Shown: positions 44,985-57,221 of the stretch, in pieces | How positions within the stretch are numbered: position 1 is the first letter of the stretch | Layout of the letters: every line of letters begins with the position of its first letter | Origin: Perilla frutescens | Taxonomy: Eukaryota > Streptophyta > Magnoliopsida > Lamiales > Lamiaceae | Reading direction: 5' to 3' | Length of the DNA: 64,000 bases | NCBI GenBank assembly: GCA_026008535.1 | Contig: BRKX01000003.1 | Span: forward strand, 21,690,001 to 21,754,000 | The notes under the pieces: model-generated | The model's database searches: none | Seen by the model: only the letters and a program-made list of their open reading frames with translations | What the model was told of the DNA's origin: nothing | Made by a program: the position numbers and the translations under genes

Positions 44985-46443
44985 AGGGTCACCAATCACA
45001 AGGGGGTTGGTTTATGTTGTCATCTTACTGAAATGTAAATCTGCAAAATAAACTAAAGAGAATATCAAATAACAAAAGTTTCCAGAGTTTTGAACTAGAA
45101 TCTGATTTAGGTTTTATTCACTCGATCATGGGTACACCGATTTTTCTACATTACTAAGTCACTCAGTTATGGAGATCAGATTCCTCACTACGTCTCCTCA
45201 TTTATCCATTCAAAATAAGTTTAAAAGTGATTCTTCATCGATTAAACCCCTAACCTATCACCCACCCTCCGGTTCCCTAAAGAGATATAAATGAATAGTC
45301 AACAATGTGACCTATACAAACCCAAGTTTGTTGTGTTTACTGATTCCTAGTGTCCCCACAACAACCCACCAATTTCCTAATTACTATATGAATTAACACA
45401 CAGTTACGATTCACTAATTTAATTAATCCCAGTGTGCCCTCTACAACTGAAGAATGATCAGCCAAATTAGTTATTTTAAGCATACACTCACTTGAAAAAA
45501 GATCAAAAATCGACATAAACCATTCATGCATTAATATGCCCACATGGCCTCATGAGTTTAGAATTTTACCTAAATCATTATCTATTGTTCAAACTCCAAA
45601 AATGAAAATCTAGCTACTCATGCTAGATAGAATTAAAATTGCAAAAATTAAAGACATGATTGAAGGAAAATAACTTACTGAATTAAATAGATAACTGACT
45701 CAATACAAACATTCAGCATAAAATAAATCCTAAGTCTCGAGGGCATAAGACACTTCAGATTGTTTAGCTGCTGTAGCAGCTTGAAGTAAACAACAAAACG
45801 GGAGTAAAAATACATAAAATTAAAGAGTGTATCCAACATTGTTTCCAAATTCTAAAGATGTTTAAATAGAGAATAATCTGAATTCAAACTCTCCCATAGG
45901 TGGGGGGGTCTTCAACTGCTTTCCAGAATTGGCGTGCCCTACTCTACTGGAGTAGATAAACCTTATCCAGTCAGTTACTAATCAAAACTTGAATTTTTGG
46001 GGATTTCTTCTTATGACCTTCAACCTCATCCCTCCAACAGTCCTACCTTGCACCAACTCCTCTCAGATTAGTCCTCATCATCTACGTCTATCTCCACTTA
46101 ACAGAATCCCAAGAATCCCCTGTGTGTTCTCTCTAAAATCCTGGTCGAATCGGCATAAGCAAAGTGGGCACGGCATTACCTAGTCAGCTTCATCCTTTTT
46201 GATATGCCTATTCTACTTCCCCAATGTTAGGATATTGCTGAAGAAATTTCCACGTGCCTCTGAGTGTTGTATACAGCGTTGAGATATGTATAAATAATTA
46301 TACAAAATGCCCTTTTCACCAGGTTCGACCTCTGAAATGCCCCTGACCGCTTCCCTGGTTCATTTCGACTTAAAAATAACTAAAAAGGACATTGAGAATG
46401 TCTAAAATGCCCATAAAAATGTGAAATAAATAGACTTGTCAAC
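44985..46443 (-). repeat. Second, diverged LTR next to element E
   Basis: Minus strand, begins TGACAAGTCTATTT at 46443, where it cuts copia gag-pol sequence. It aligns with 43365-44984 but is clearly diverged, so the pair is old or comes from two elements. It directly adjoins the first with no internal region between. Confidence 0.5.
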
Positions 46444-46444
46444 A

Positions 46445-48820
46445 TCCTTGTGTTGTGATCTGATTTGCTTTCCTAGTTGACAGGGGCCGCATACTTTATC
46501 ACAGTCAACCTTGATCTTTGGAATCCCTTTAATCATGTCTTTGATGATCAGCTTCTGTAGATTCCTAAAGTGAGTATGGCCAAACTTTTGATACCAAAAC
46601 TCAGTTTCATGCAAGGATGTTCTCTAAAAAGTTAGTGAACATTCTTCAGGAACGTTGAACCGATAACGGTTGTCAGGTGATCTTTTTCCTTCCATGAAGA
46701 CTCCATTATCTTTCTTGTCGACTTTGCAATAATATTTGGTGAAGACCGCATTCATATTGTCATCACATAGTTGACTGATATTGATCAGGTTGTCTTTTAG
46801 TCTATCTACTAGCATGACTTTCTTCAAATTGGGCATGCATTCAACATCTAGAATTCATTTATCCATTACCTTGCCCTTCTTTCCATCTTCGAAGGTCACA
46901 AATTCAGATGAGCAGGTCTTTAGATTTTTTACCACTATTTTGTCACCTGTCATGTGCCTTGAACATCCACTATCAAAGTACCAATTCTTTGAATTTTTAG
47001 CTCTAAGTGACGTGTGAGCAATCATGCTGACAAGTTGCTTCTTTACCACCCACTGCTTCTTAGATGTGAATTATTTCTTCTTCCAATTATATTGTAGAGT
47101 TGTAGCTTTGACTTCTGTAAGCATAAACCTTCTCCTCATTCTCTTTAGATCTCTGAGATATTCTTCATGATGAGGTCTTATATGTCCAACAACCTCATAA
47201 TAATGGTAGATGATCTTCCTCTTATTAGATATGCTGTGGAGAGCAACATTAGCATTTTTTTTGTAGAATATCTTCTTGTGAGGCACAATCTGGGAAGGAA
47301 CACTCTTGATAACATTCTGAACTTTTGCAGGAACATCTTTTATCTGATCAGGTTCCTCATTTTCTTTGACAAACTTAATCTTTCCTGAGCTTTGTCCTGA
47401 GTATCCAAGACCATGGCGAACCTTTGCAGTTTGTCTTGAATTAAGAACCTCATCCAGATTCTTGGTACCATTATTGAGCATCCTAATATTTCTCATAAAC
47501 ATCTTCATATCTTCATTGGCTTGCTCAATCTCATTCTTCTGATCACAGATGGTTTTTGTAGAGTTGTTTCCTTGTTCATCAGTTGACTCTTCTGTTGACT
47601 GATCTTCTGATTCTGTACAACAAGTTATTTGTTGATTTCAACAACCTTCAGCCACTTGTTGAACATCTCTTGATAAGTGCTTTCAAGATCTATGTCACTA
47701 ATTTCATCATCATCTGTATCCTGGTTGATGGTAAAATGATCAGCATGTAACTCTTGCTTCTTCCTGGCTGTGAATACTATAGGCTCATCTTCTAAATCTG
47801 ATCCACTAAAGTTTGTCTCTTCTTCACTCATTGATGCATTATATATCTTCTTCTTCTTCTTCTTCTTCAAAGTGTTGGCACATTCTCTCTGAATGTGTTA
47901 AAAGCCTTAACATTCTTTGCATCTTATTCATTTCCTTTGATCTTCATCTTGATCAGAGTTGTTCCTATTGGAAAACTTACGAGAGAATTGCTTCCTATTG
48001 TTAAACTTGGATACCAGATGGTTTCCTACCGATGTCAACATATTTCTGAAATTCTTGGTGATTAGAACCATAGAATTCAGCATATTTTCATCAGGAACAT
48101 CCTTATGAACGTTTTCAGGAACTTTCTCTGAAGTTTCAGCTTTCAGGGAAATTGCTTTACCTTTATCCATGAACTTGTCTTCTTTAAGATTCCTCTCAAA
48201 GATCCTGAGAGATCTCATCAGCTCGTCTAACCTCATACTTCTTATGTCCTTTGCTTCTTCTATGACAGCAAACTTGTAGGCAAATCTCTTCGGTAGAGAC
48301 CTCAAAAGTTTTCTTACCAGTTTCTCATCTGTCATTATTTCACCTAATGAAAAACTCTCATTAGATATACTCCTTAAGTAAGCGTTGAATTCTCCAATGG
48401 TTTTAGAATCTGCTATTCTTAAATTTTTGAATTTAGAGGTAATATTCTGAAGTCTTAATATTCTAACAATGTTGTTTCCTTCAAAGGTTATCTCCAGTAT
48501 ATCCCATGTAGTTTTGGCAGTCTCATAGGTTGAGATCGGGCTGAATGACTCCATGTCAACAGTGGAAAATATGGCATTAAAAGCTTTGGAGTTTGCATTG
48601 AACCACCTCTTTTGCGGTTCAATCCAGCCTTTTTTTGAATAGGAGAATACTTGTCGTCCTTAGCAATTGTAGGCTGTGTCTATCCTTCTGGCATACTCTT
48701 CTATGCTTGATCATCGATGGATCTAAGAAAAGCACGCATCATTGCCTTTCAATATGGATAGTTGTTGCCGTCTATAAATGGTGGCATGGATGTAAAACCT
48801 CCTTCCCTTATAGAACTCAT
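46445..48820 (-). pseudogene. gag-pol: SIRE-type copia gag, protease, pre-integrase (H)
   Basis: Minus strand. Start ATG 48820 (MSSIREGG), then gag with TTWDILEITFEGNN and VRKLLRSLPKRF (48554-47928), an acidic/coiled linker, a protease with WYFDSGCSRHMTG (about 46985-46945), INISQLCDD, and the pre-integrase domain with YQKFGHTHFRNLQKL and VCGPCQLGKQ. Truncated at 46445 by the LTR. Several frames and stops. Domain order gag-PR-IN marks Ty1/copia; residues fit the SIRE/Maximus lineage. Confidence 0.85.
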
Positions 48821-48892
48821 GGCTTTAAAACCAAATACTTAACACAGAGATGTACTTCCAGTAATCTTTTCATTTTAAATACAAAATGATCT

Positions 48893-48904
48893 GCTCTAGT
48901 GCCA
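48893..48904 (-). other. Primer binding site, element H
   Basis: Minus strand TGGCACTAGAGC, a variant of TGGTATCAGAGC, two bases after the LTR end (48907). Confidence 0.75.
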
Positions 48905-48906
48905 AT

Positions 48907-49370
48907 TGAAAGTGCACACCTCATACAAATTATCTTTTCTACAAACAATCTCAAAAAAGTTCTAGAACGTTGTAAGATAATGTTCACTATAATGTTCATG
49001 AATGCTATAATGAACTTAATGTAAATTGTAGAAAGTAAAGCACACAAGAGATTGGTAACCCTGTTTGATCAACTGATCTACGTCAGGGGGACTTGTCAAG
49101 TCCGTGAGAAATAATCTACTACTCCGATGTATCATTTACTAGGGATCTTACATGCAGCTGACCTCATATCACTTAAAACCCATTCTACCCAAACATCCTC
49201 TTTTGATGGATTCAACTATGAGCTCCCCGCACAACCTAGATTTCAACATATCTAGTTTCAACAGGTATTCTCTCTCGAGAACCCTTTGACAGTGTATGAA
49301 AAGTATTTCAATACACGCAGATAAGAACACTAATCTGTAGCCTAACAATGACAACCAAAATCTATGTGGG
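48907..49370 (-). repeat. 5' LTR fragment, element H
   Basis: Minus strand, ends ...GTGTGCACTTTCA next to the primer site. The upstream part is cut near 49370 by another LTR-like sequence. Confidence 0.6.
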
Positions 49371-50540
49371 TGATCGACAAAATATTGACTACCCGCAAGT
49401 GCACGGTGTAGTTGTGTACAATGATGAGTAAGGTCGATTTCCATAGAGACTAATGATTAATTTATGTGTGGGTATTGCAACGTCAATTTCCTAACACTAT
49501 TTAGGTAATATATCAAAAGATTTGGATTTAATTAACTACTTAAATAGGAAAATTAAATAAAGTAAATAAAAGATGAACGGATGAAAATCGAGTCTAAATT
49601 CAGAGAGAAAGAAATATTCTAAGGTTTTGATTTCATTAATTTATCCATATAATATTAATTCAATTATATAATTTATTCACAATTCTACTTTTATTAGGAC
49701 AATCACTCATTTAATTCAAACTCTCTCTCAAAATATTTAAATCGTAGATTACATGTTAGAATTAATGTGTCTATTCAATTACTAACATGCAACTTCTAAA
49801 AGTTCCAAGGATTTATTGTCCTAGTAATTAACCTCAGATCTCTCGATTATTATCGATTAATGTGATCTGTGTTCTTATGTTCAAGTGTTAAAACTCCTCT
49901 CTCAATTTATGAATTAACACAACAAATCATGCTATCATGGTGATCAATCAATCAAGAAAACAAGGCTAAGAATAGAAAGAATAAAAGAAGAATGAAATCA
50001 AATAATTAAATATTCATTGTACTTCAAAATCACCTATTATCAAACCCTAGAATACTAGAGAATTAGTTACTCATAATTAAATAAATAGCTGATAACAACC
50101 TAAGAGAAAACATAATTAAATAGCAAGAACACGATAAACTCGGAAGATGAATCTTGATCTTGATCTTCAACTTGTTCTTCAATCTCTGTCTTTAGGGGAA
50201 GAATATTGTGTGTGTTGTTGTGATTTTTTGATGAGGCCATGCATAGCAATGAGGATCTAAACCCGGAACTACAATTCAAAGGTCCCGTCACTCTACTTAG
50301 AGCTAAGAAATTGCAGGAGTATTTTCAAGCAACAATTCGTAAGAAGCTCAAAGAAGAAGTCGGCGTGTAAGGTAGCTCGAGGTTGGTGAACTTGTTGATA
50401 TTTGAAGATGAAGATCAAGACATGGAGTGCATTGCACGATGACGAAGAGAAGAGCATGTTCGTGTGCATGTGTTATTTACGTCGAGTTATACACGCATGC
50501 ATGGAGCTGTTTTGATCGGTCCTTAATTAAATTAATTAAG
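49371..50540 (-). repeat. Diverged LTR related to the 1.5-kb solo LTR
   Basis: Minus strand. Shares with 56520-57200 the series CTAGTATTCTAGGG, GTTTTAACAC, ACAATAAATC-TTGGAAC, GAGTGATTGT and GTGCACTTGC in the same order. The right boundary is not clear and no target duplication was found. No gene inside; ORFs here are random. Confidence 0.5.
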
Positions 50541-50620
50541 GGTTGATTTTTATCTAGACTATAGTATTTATTTTTATTTAATTTAGACTATAGTTAGATC
50601 AGATTTTATTATTTAATTTC
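50541..50620. other. Short AT-rich gap
   Basis: Between two LTR-like sequences; contains TCTAGACTATAG/TTTAGACTATAG repeated. Nothing else seen. Confidence 0.4.
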
Positions 50621-52018
50621 GTTAGAATTCGTTGCCTTAAATACTGTGAAAAACAAAACCACGTGCAATGTTATATACAATGTTGTAGTCAATGTTACTC
50701 ACATTACCGACAACATTGTCACAAGAATTTTATAAATAGTTTGCACAAAAATATCTTTAAAACACAAGCATAAAACAGCTTGTGAAAAAGGTCAAAGTGC
50801 AAAAAATAGAGTTGATGTTGAAGCTAGTGTCAAACACTATGCCTTCAATATGCAGCGGAAATTTAAAGAACAATATGCACGAAAATTAATTTTAAATCAC
50901 ACACAACACGTATGTGATTGCTCCAGGGCGAAATTACACTTAACTGGTGTTGAAAATTACAATGCTGATGTTGACCAGGTTCACTCTCTTGACAACACAA
51001 TATACAATACAAGGAACATATTCTAGTTTTATTCACTTGAATAATTCCTCTCAAAAACACTATCTAACATCTAAATAGCTAAATAATGTATCTACTCGAA
51101 GAACTACTAATAAACAATCTAATCAGTACCCACACACACAACTAAGATAAAACCTGTCTATAGTTGATCCAAACAATAGATCTGATGTCAAGTTGAATGT
51201 TGGCAGAGCTCTAGTAGACACAAATGCAAGCTTCAAGTTTTCTTACTACTCCAGGTGAGATTTTTTCTACTTGCATACAATACTGCAGAGATCCAACAAC
51301 ACTTGAAAATGTAACTCCCTACAAACACAGCTAAGATACACAGATCTTAGTTGATTGAGACAATAGAGAAGATGTTCATCGCAATGTCGAAGAGATCTCT
51401 GACAGAAAAGTACCGTAGCCTTCAAGCTTCTCACGTTCACTCCGTGATGGTCTCTTCAGGTGCATGACTCAAGCTCTAGATTTTCTCACTCACAATGGTG
51501 ATATTTTCTCTGCTTGAGCAACTTCTCCAATTGTGAATTATGCTCCTTATAAACACTCTTCACTTGGATCAGTTGAAGGCCATGTCATCCTCTTGATCGT
51601 GGGTTGAAAATAACTGCCACCACTTCTATGGTTTGGAAGAAATCGCCCCTTATTGTGGCTGGAAGAAGAGCCCACGTCCTACACCATTTCTCTAGAGTTC
51701 CAGCACGTTAATCTCTGAAAAGAAACGGTTAAATAGAAGATAACAAGATACCTAAAAAATAGGAGATAAAGTTTGACTAAATCAAATTTTATTTAAATAT
51801 TAATATTTCAATCATATATATCCATTTATTTGAAATATAAATTTCGTGGATATATATGATTTAATATATACAAAATAATTATAATTTATTAAAAATAATA
51901 AATCCTAAAATCTAGAAAAGGATAAGATTAGTCACGACGAATGTCACAGACAATGTCGTAGGGCGTCTGTATGATATTAAGTTCAACATAGAACAGCAAT
52001 GTCAGACAGCACTCAACA
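50621..52018 (-). repeat. 3' LTR of SIRE-type element G
   Basis: Minus strand, starts TGTTGAGTGCTG (52018) and ends near CGAATTCTAAC (50621). Homologous to the 5' LTR of element F (starts TGTTGAGTATTG at 55192), with the shared phrases GACATTGTCTGTGACAT, CAACCCACGATCAAGAG and CAATCACA-ACGTGTTGTGTGTGA. A polypurine tract lies directly upstream on this strand, which identifies it as a 3' LTR. Confidence 0.8.
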
Positions 52019-52019
52019 A

Positions 52020-52071
52020 TCTCCCGCTTAATCTTAGCTTTTCTATCTCCCGCTTAATCTTAGCTTTTCTG
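52020..52071 (-). other. Polypurine tract of element G, duplicated
   Basis: Minus strand AAGATTAAGCGGGAGA, present twice with a 26-bp period; the proximal copy touches the LTR. Further runs of the AAGGGGGAG type are scattered up to about 52500 (for example near 52145 and 52160). Confidence 0.7.
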
Positions 52072-53114
52072 CACAAAACATACAACTCGATGTATTATGT
52101 ACACTTAGAGTCACAGCTGAAAAATGGAGATAAAAATCTCCCCCTTAAGGATTACTCCCCCTTAAGTTAATCATCATACAACGGGTAATTATCCCATATA
52201 CAAATCAATGTTGAAGCAACATATAAACAAGATATATGCAAGCATATATATCAAAACATTAAGATGAATTAACATCAAGACAGGACATGATCAACACTGG
52301 TTAACATCCAAACAAGATATCTCATGATATCAAAACCAAGGATATGAATAAATCATATTCAAAAAATTAGGAAAGAATAGAGCTTAGAAAAACACACGTT
52401 AAGTGTTACATAAATGATGTTAACATCAACTCCAACATTGAGAAATGTTACGGAGTTGATGACAACATCATTTCCAACAATAATCTCCCCCTTAAGCTTT
52501 ATTCTTTCTGCACAAAATTCATAAGCAAAGATATTGCCTTAAAAACATATTTGGGCAAAAAATTTAATAGACATATGCGAGCATATATCAAATATATTTT
52601 AAGATGAATCACACATCATCTTAAACACAAAGTCAGATGAATTAAAAAAAATAGATATCACATGAATATCAAAAGCAAAGATGTATATTGACATATACAT
52701 CCCAAAAATGATGTTCATTACATCAGCAAAGTAACAGTGATGTTTAGCACATCAGCAAACATCAGCAAAATAACAGCGATGTTTAGCACATCACATCCCA
52801 AAAATGATGTTCATTACATCAGCAAAGTAACAGTGATGTTTAGCACATCAGCAAACATCAGCAAAATAACAGCGATGTTTAGCACATCAGCAAATAAAAG
52901 TGATGTTTTAGCACATCAGCAAAATAAAAGTGCTCAACGCTTATAAACCATAAAGAGTTAAACTCTTTAAAATATCAACCAGCATCACCAATCTACTCCC
53001 CCTTTTTGTGTAGAAAGAAAGACTTTGAAGTCTCCCAGCACATCCACCATATCATTGTTTAGATAATATGATGTGGTGAATCAGAACATCTGGGCAGTAT
53101 TTACTTCAGTAACT
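52072..53114 (-). other. 3' non-coding region of element G
   Basis: Between the downstream ORF and the LTR. Rich in AAGGGGGAG-like polypurine runs on the minus strand and in ACATCA/TGATGTT words, including a tandem repeat at 52700-52935. No credible ORF. Confidence 0.55.
52700..52935. repeat. Higher-order tandem repeat (TGATGTT...ACATCAGCAA)
   Basis: Two near-identical ~95-bp units (about 52700-52794 and 52795-52889), each built of ~30-bp subunits containing GATGTTTAGCACATCAGCAA, plus further partial subunits to 52935. Confidence 0.85.
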
Positions 53115-54236
53115 GTTCTATCATTAATCAGAACATTAGTAATAGAAGGAATAGATGCAAACAACTGAATTATTTGGGGTACCAATCCCCTCAACAGTAT
53201 CGTTGTCAACATTAACATGAACATTGGCTTCTGGTGGGATAAAATAGAGAATGCAGTGACAAATATATTGTAGATCCACAGTTAGATCTCCCTTATCATG
53301 AACAAACATTGCACTATACATGTTCTTGCATGAGAATTCAACATTAGGCACTAGTTAAAAAAATATCCAATATAACATTAACATGAAAAGGACAAAACTT
53401 AGTTACCATCTTCCAAAGAGGTTTCTCCATAAATAAACATCCATATCATATTTCTTAAGGCTTAGCACTTCAATGAATTTCTCATATTTAATTAGTCATT
53501 GAGACATAATTTGAGACACATCATGGATCGCATGAGAATAAAAAAAAATTTACTAAACGCCTTTAAAAAAAGAGAAAATCTGAGGAATAGGTATTGTCTG
53601 TATTGAATGATTGAACACCCATTGCACTATCATGGTCAGAATGAGCTGAAAAGAAAAACTGAGCAGCTGCTGATGTTGAAACTGATGTGTCCTGGACAGA
53701 GATAACATCCGCTACAACATTCAAATTATGGATGTTCATATCAGCTTTGTTCCTTTCACTGCATATTTTCTTAAAAAAATGATCTTTTTCTCTTTTGATT
53801 TCTTATCACTAGTGGTAGTCAGGACATCAACTTCTTTAAACTTCTTCTAATTCGACGACAACATTGATTTCATGAAACCTCTTTTATATTGATAGAGTGC
53901 ATGATACCCATCATCATTTCTCCTTCAGCAGGATATGTAACATTCAGTTCTGGATCTGTGGGGTTTCTAGTATCTCTCAAATGGATAACATTTAATGGCT
54001 TCAGATTCAAAAAGACTTGTTGTTGGAGACATCACTGACTCTAACATTTTATCATCTTGCTTCACTATAGACAAATCTGGAGCATGAGACCTAGTAGGTT
54101 CATCCATTTTAGCACCAACATGTTCAGTCATGGTATGATTTGAAGTGACAGTCGACGTTGAAGTTGATGATGGAGTTCCAACTGACTTCTCATACATGTC
54201 ATTGAACATTGCAAATAACTCCTTTGGATTAGCCAT
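53115..54236 (-). pseudogene. Downstream-ORF remnant, element G
   Basis: Minus strand, start ATG 54236 (MANPKELFAMFND). The Ser/Thr-rich N-terminal part is open to 53967, then broken. Further on it reads EVLSLKKYDMDVYL and NVEFSCKNMYSAMF, followed by a Val/Asp-rich end. The first of these aligns with DVLSFKKYGMDVFL in the ORF at 63159 of element F, so both are the same post-pol gene of the family. Confidence 0.65.
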
Positions 54237-55191
54237 TCTAACCCTGTGAAGATTTTAGAGAAGAAAAACTAGAGAAAATGATGAGAAAACATAAGAGCTA
54301 ATCAAGAAATGAGAAAAATTAAAAGCCACGAAAGAGTGTTAATGGGAAGAATTTTCTTAAACATTAGCTCATCAAATCACCTTTCATATAAACTGACTCT
54401 CCTTTATCCAATAAGAGGTAGAACTCAAGTATCATCTATATATCTTTAGTAATAAAAAGGGCACCATATCTTGTAAGGCCAAACATACACACAAGAAAAA
54501 TAAACAAATGCATAACTATAAACTAAAAGGACAAACATGTAGTTTAATATAGATATAAATTTCAAAAACATTAATTTCGGGAATAACATCTCAATGAACA
54601 TCAGTTGAAGCACAGTCTACAAATTTTGATGATGAATGAAGAGATCAATTTCTTACCTCTTTTTGAACAGAACACACTATCGTATTGAACGCCATGTTTC
54701 TTGATAAAAATTGATCGAAAATGTATTACCTTACCACTATTTTACTTGAGTGCATCGTCATCGCGAATGCTGTGCCCCGAGTTACTAAGTGATAATCGTA
54801 CATTTTCAGGAGAGTGCACATGATCTGTAACATCCAAGCCTCACTCTTATGCTCGTAGTTTTATATCAAGGCAAACTATTCATGATCATACGTTTATACC
54901 ATGGACATTTCTCTAAAGAAAAACTGATCATTGAGTCATTAAACACTATCAAAGTGCAAATGAAATGAATATCTAAGATTAAACAAAATGCAACATGCAT
55001 ATGAAAAAAAAAATAGAAATAAATACAGATGTTGGACAGAACGGACACGACACAGAGTCCAACATCGACTATGCAGAGATTACATAACACAGAAACTAAG
55101 AGATTTCCATAAAGGATAGAATCTCTAGAAAACAACATGGGCCTTTATAAAGATATCTTCATTCAATTTTTCAGATGATATATATCCAATG
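54237..55191. other. Unassigned stretch between G and F
   Basis: On the minus strand the first part (54237-54370) is T/C-rich sequence just upstream of the downstream ORF of G. The rest has no recognisable pol and no credible ORF. Element G is truncated somewhere here; F's LTR begins at 55192. Confidence 0.4.
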
Positions 55192-55710
55192 TGTTGAGTA
55201 TTGTATGCCATTGAGGTTCAATGTTGCACGTAATGTCAGACAGACTCCTTGCGACATTGTCTGTGACATAGTCGTAACTAAAGTCAAAACTCTATCTCCT
55301 ATTTTTAGGGCTTCTTGTTTTCTTTTATTTAACCTCTTTTCTTTTTCAGATTTTTATTGCAGAAATATTTGAAAAATAGGTGAGAACGTGGGATATGGCT
55401 TCAACCACACCATGGAGATGGTTTTCTTCTCACAAACGATAGAGTAGTGATGAAGAGCGGTTATCTCCAACCCACGATCAAGAGAGAGAAGACTTGAGCC
55501 TTGTCTATTCAAGTGAAGAAGCATATAAGGGATATGATCGACACTTGAAGACTTATTCAAGCTCAATCCATTTTCCGCTGCGTGAAGATTGAAAGAAGCT
55601 TGAATCACAAACATAGTATAGATTTTGTTCTTGGTTCCTTCTTCTATCTTAATGTTTATTGTTGTTCATTCAATTCACGAGAGTAGTATGAACAAGTAAG
55701 GATAGATAGC
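55192..55710 (+). repeat. 5' LTR of element F, left part
   Basis: Begins TGTTGAGTATTG. Interrupted at 55711 by a solo LTR and resumed at 57222. Without the insert the LTR is about 870 bp, shorter than the related G LTR (1.4 kb). Contains TTTTCCGCTGCG near 55570. Confidence 0.8.
55706..55710. repeat. Target-site duplication ATAGC, left copy
   Basis: ATAGC directly before TGATAACC at 55711, repeated at 57217-57221 after the LTR end. Confidence 0.92.
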
Positions 55711-57216
55711 TGATAACCTCTTATTTTGCATGTATTTTGAGGTATATTTGAGTGGTATTTGATGGGCATTGCATGCATGAAGTGTTGAGTTTTGCATAGT
55801 TTTCTATGTTTTGTGCAATGTCACGCGTTTGTTCATTGTGAAGGAAATTAATACCATTTTTTGTGTGGACCTCAAATGAGTGTGGAAACACCCTAGAAAG
55901 ATGGGAAGTCAAGTTAGGAACGCGTTGCAAAAAGAATCGGGTCAATCGGACGAGAAACGAGTGAGAACGAAGCAAAACAGTGAGAGGCTGCCGGAGCTGA
56001 AATATACTCGCGACCGGACTCGCGACCGGGGAGGTCGCGAATCTGGTCGCGAATCACCATTTTCCCCTTTTTCTGCATGGCGCGACAGAGGCAGGGTTCT
56101 CCTTTGTTTTACTCGCGACCCGGTCGCGAATTTCAAGGTTGGTCACAAATTTTCTGCCACGTCAGCGCCACGTCATGCCACGTTTTGCCACGTGGACTCG
56201 CGACCCGAGTCGCGGGTGACCGGGTCGCGAGCAAGGTCGCGAATCAAGCGGGTCTATCCGATTTTTGACCTATTTTGGGCTTTTCTTAACTTGGTATTTA
56301 AGGGATTCAATGCACGAAAATTAGACACAATTCTTCCTACCTAAAAGTTACCAACAGAGAGTTGCTGCAGAGAAAAGAAGACGCGAAGAACAAGACCAAA
56401 GGATTCAAGAGTGTTCAAGACCAAAGCCAATATAGAATCTCCGGGTTTTATTTACTTTATTCTTAGAATACAATGTTTATTTTGTGGATTGTTTTAGTTG
56501 TTTATTTTGCCATGGATAGCTAAAACCCTAGTATTCTAGGGTTGGATTATGATTTATTTATGAAGTTCTTTTGATTCATATTATTTGGTGTCTATGATTT
56601 AATTATGTTTTGATTATTCCTGTTTTCTCTGTATTATTTACTTGATCACTAAATGATACAATTTGATGTGTTAATCCATAATTCGAGAGATGAGTTTTAA
56701 CACAAGATCTGGGATAATTAACTGGTTAGTCAATATCACTCGAGAGAGTTGCGATTAATTTAGAGAACAATAAATCTTTGGAACCATTAGGAGTTGCATA
56801 ATAGGTATTGAACGGAGACGTTAATATTTGTTGTGTGATCTACAATCTAGGCGCTTCGAGAGAAGGTTTATAATACATGAGTGATTGTTCTAGCATGATT
56901 TAAATCCCAACATAGACATTAAATGGATTGATTAAGAGAATGGATTAAATAATGATTATCCAATCCTAGAATGCGTCTTTTTCTTCAGTGTTTGATTTAT
57001 CTGTGTTGATTTCTGCTTGGTGATTTATTTTATTTATTATCTTTAGTTTTTAATTAGTTAAATCCAACCATGTTTGATAGTCTAGATAACTACGAGGGGT
57101 TAAATTGAATAACTAGCAGATTAAATCTTAAATCCCTGTGGATACGATACTCTTGTTCACCGCTACACTATAAACCTCACTGTGCACTTGCAGTTAGGTT
57201 AAATAAATACCGAACA
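55711..57216 (+). repeat. Solo LTR (1506 bp) inside the LTR of element F
   Basis: Starts TGATAACCTC, ends ...ATACCGAACA, flanked by ATAGC duplications, with no internal region. U5-side phrase CCCTGTGGATACGATACTC at about 57136. CpG-rich word tract at 56005-56250 (TCGCGACC and GGTCGCGA), followed by a TATTTAAG-like string near 56296. A Tat/Athila-like origin is likely from the U5 phrase. The 154-codon ORF at 55880-56344 runs across the word tract and is probably not a gene. Confidence 0.9.
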
Positions 57217-57221
57217 ATAGC
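57217..57221. repeat. Target-site duplication ATAGC, right copy
   Basis: Pairs with 55706-55710. Confidence 0.92.

Noticed and set aside
52700..52935. CRISPR-like repeat array
   Set aside because: Repeats are contiguous higher-order tandem units without unique spacers, in a plant retroelement.
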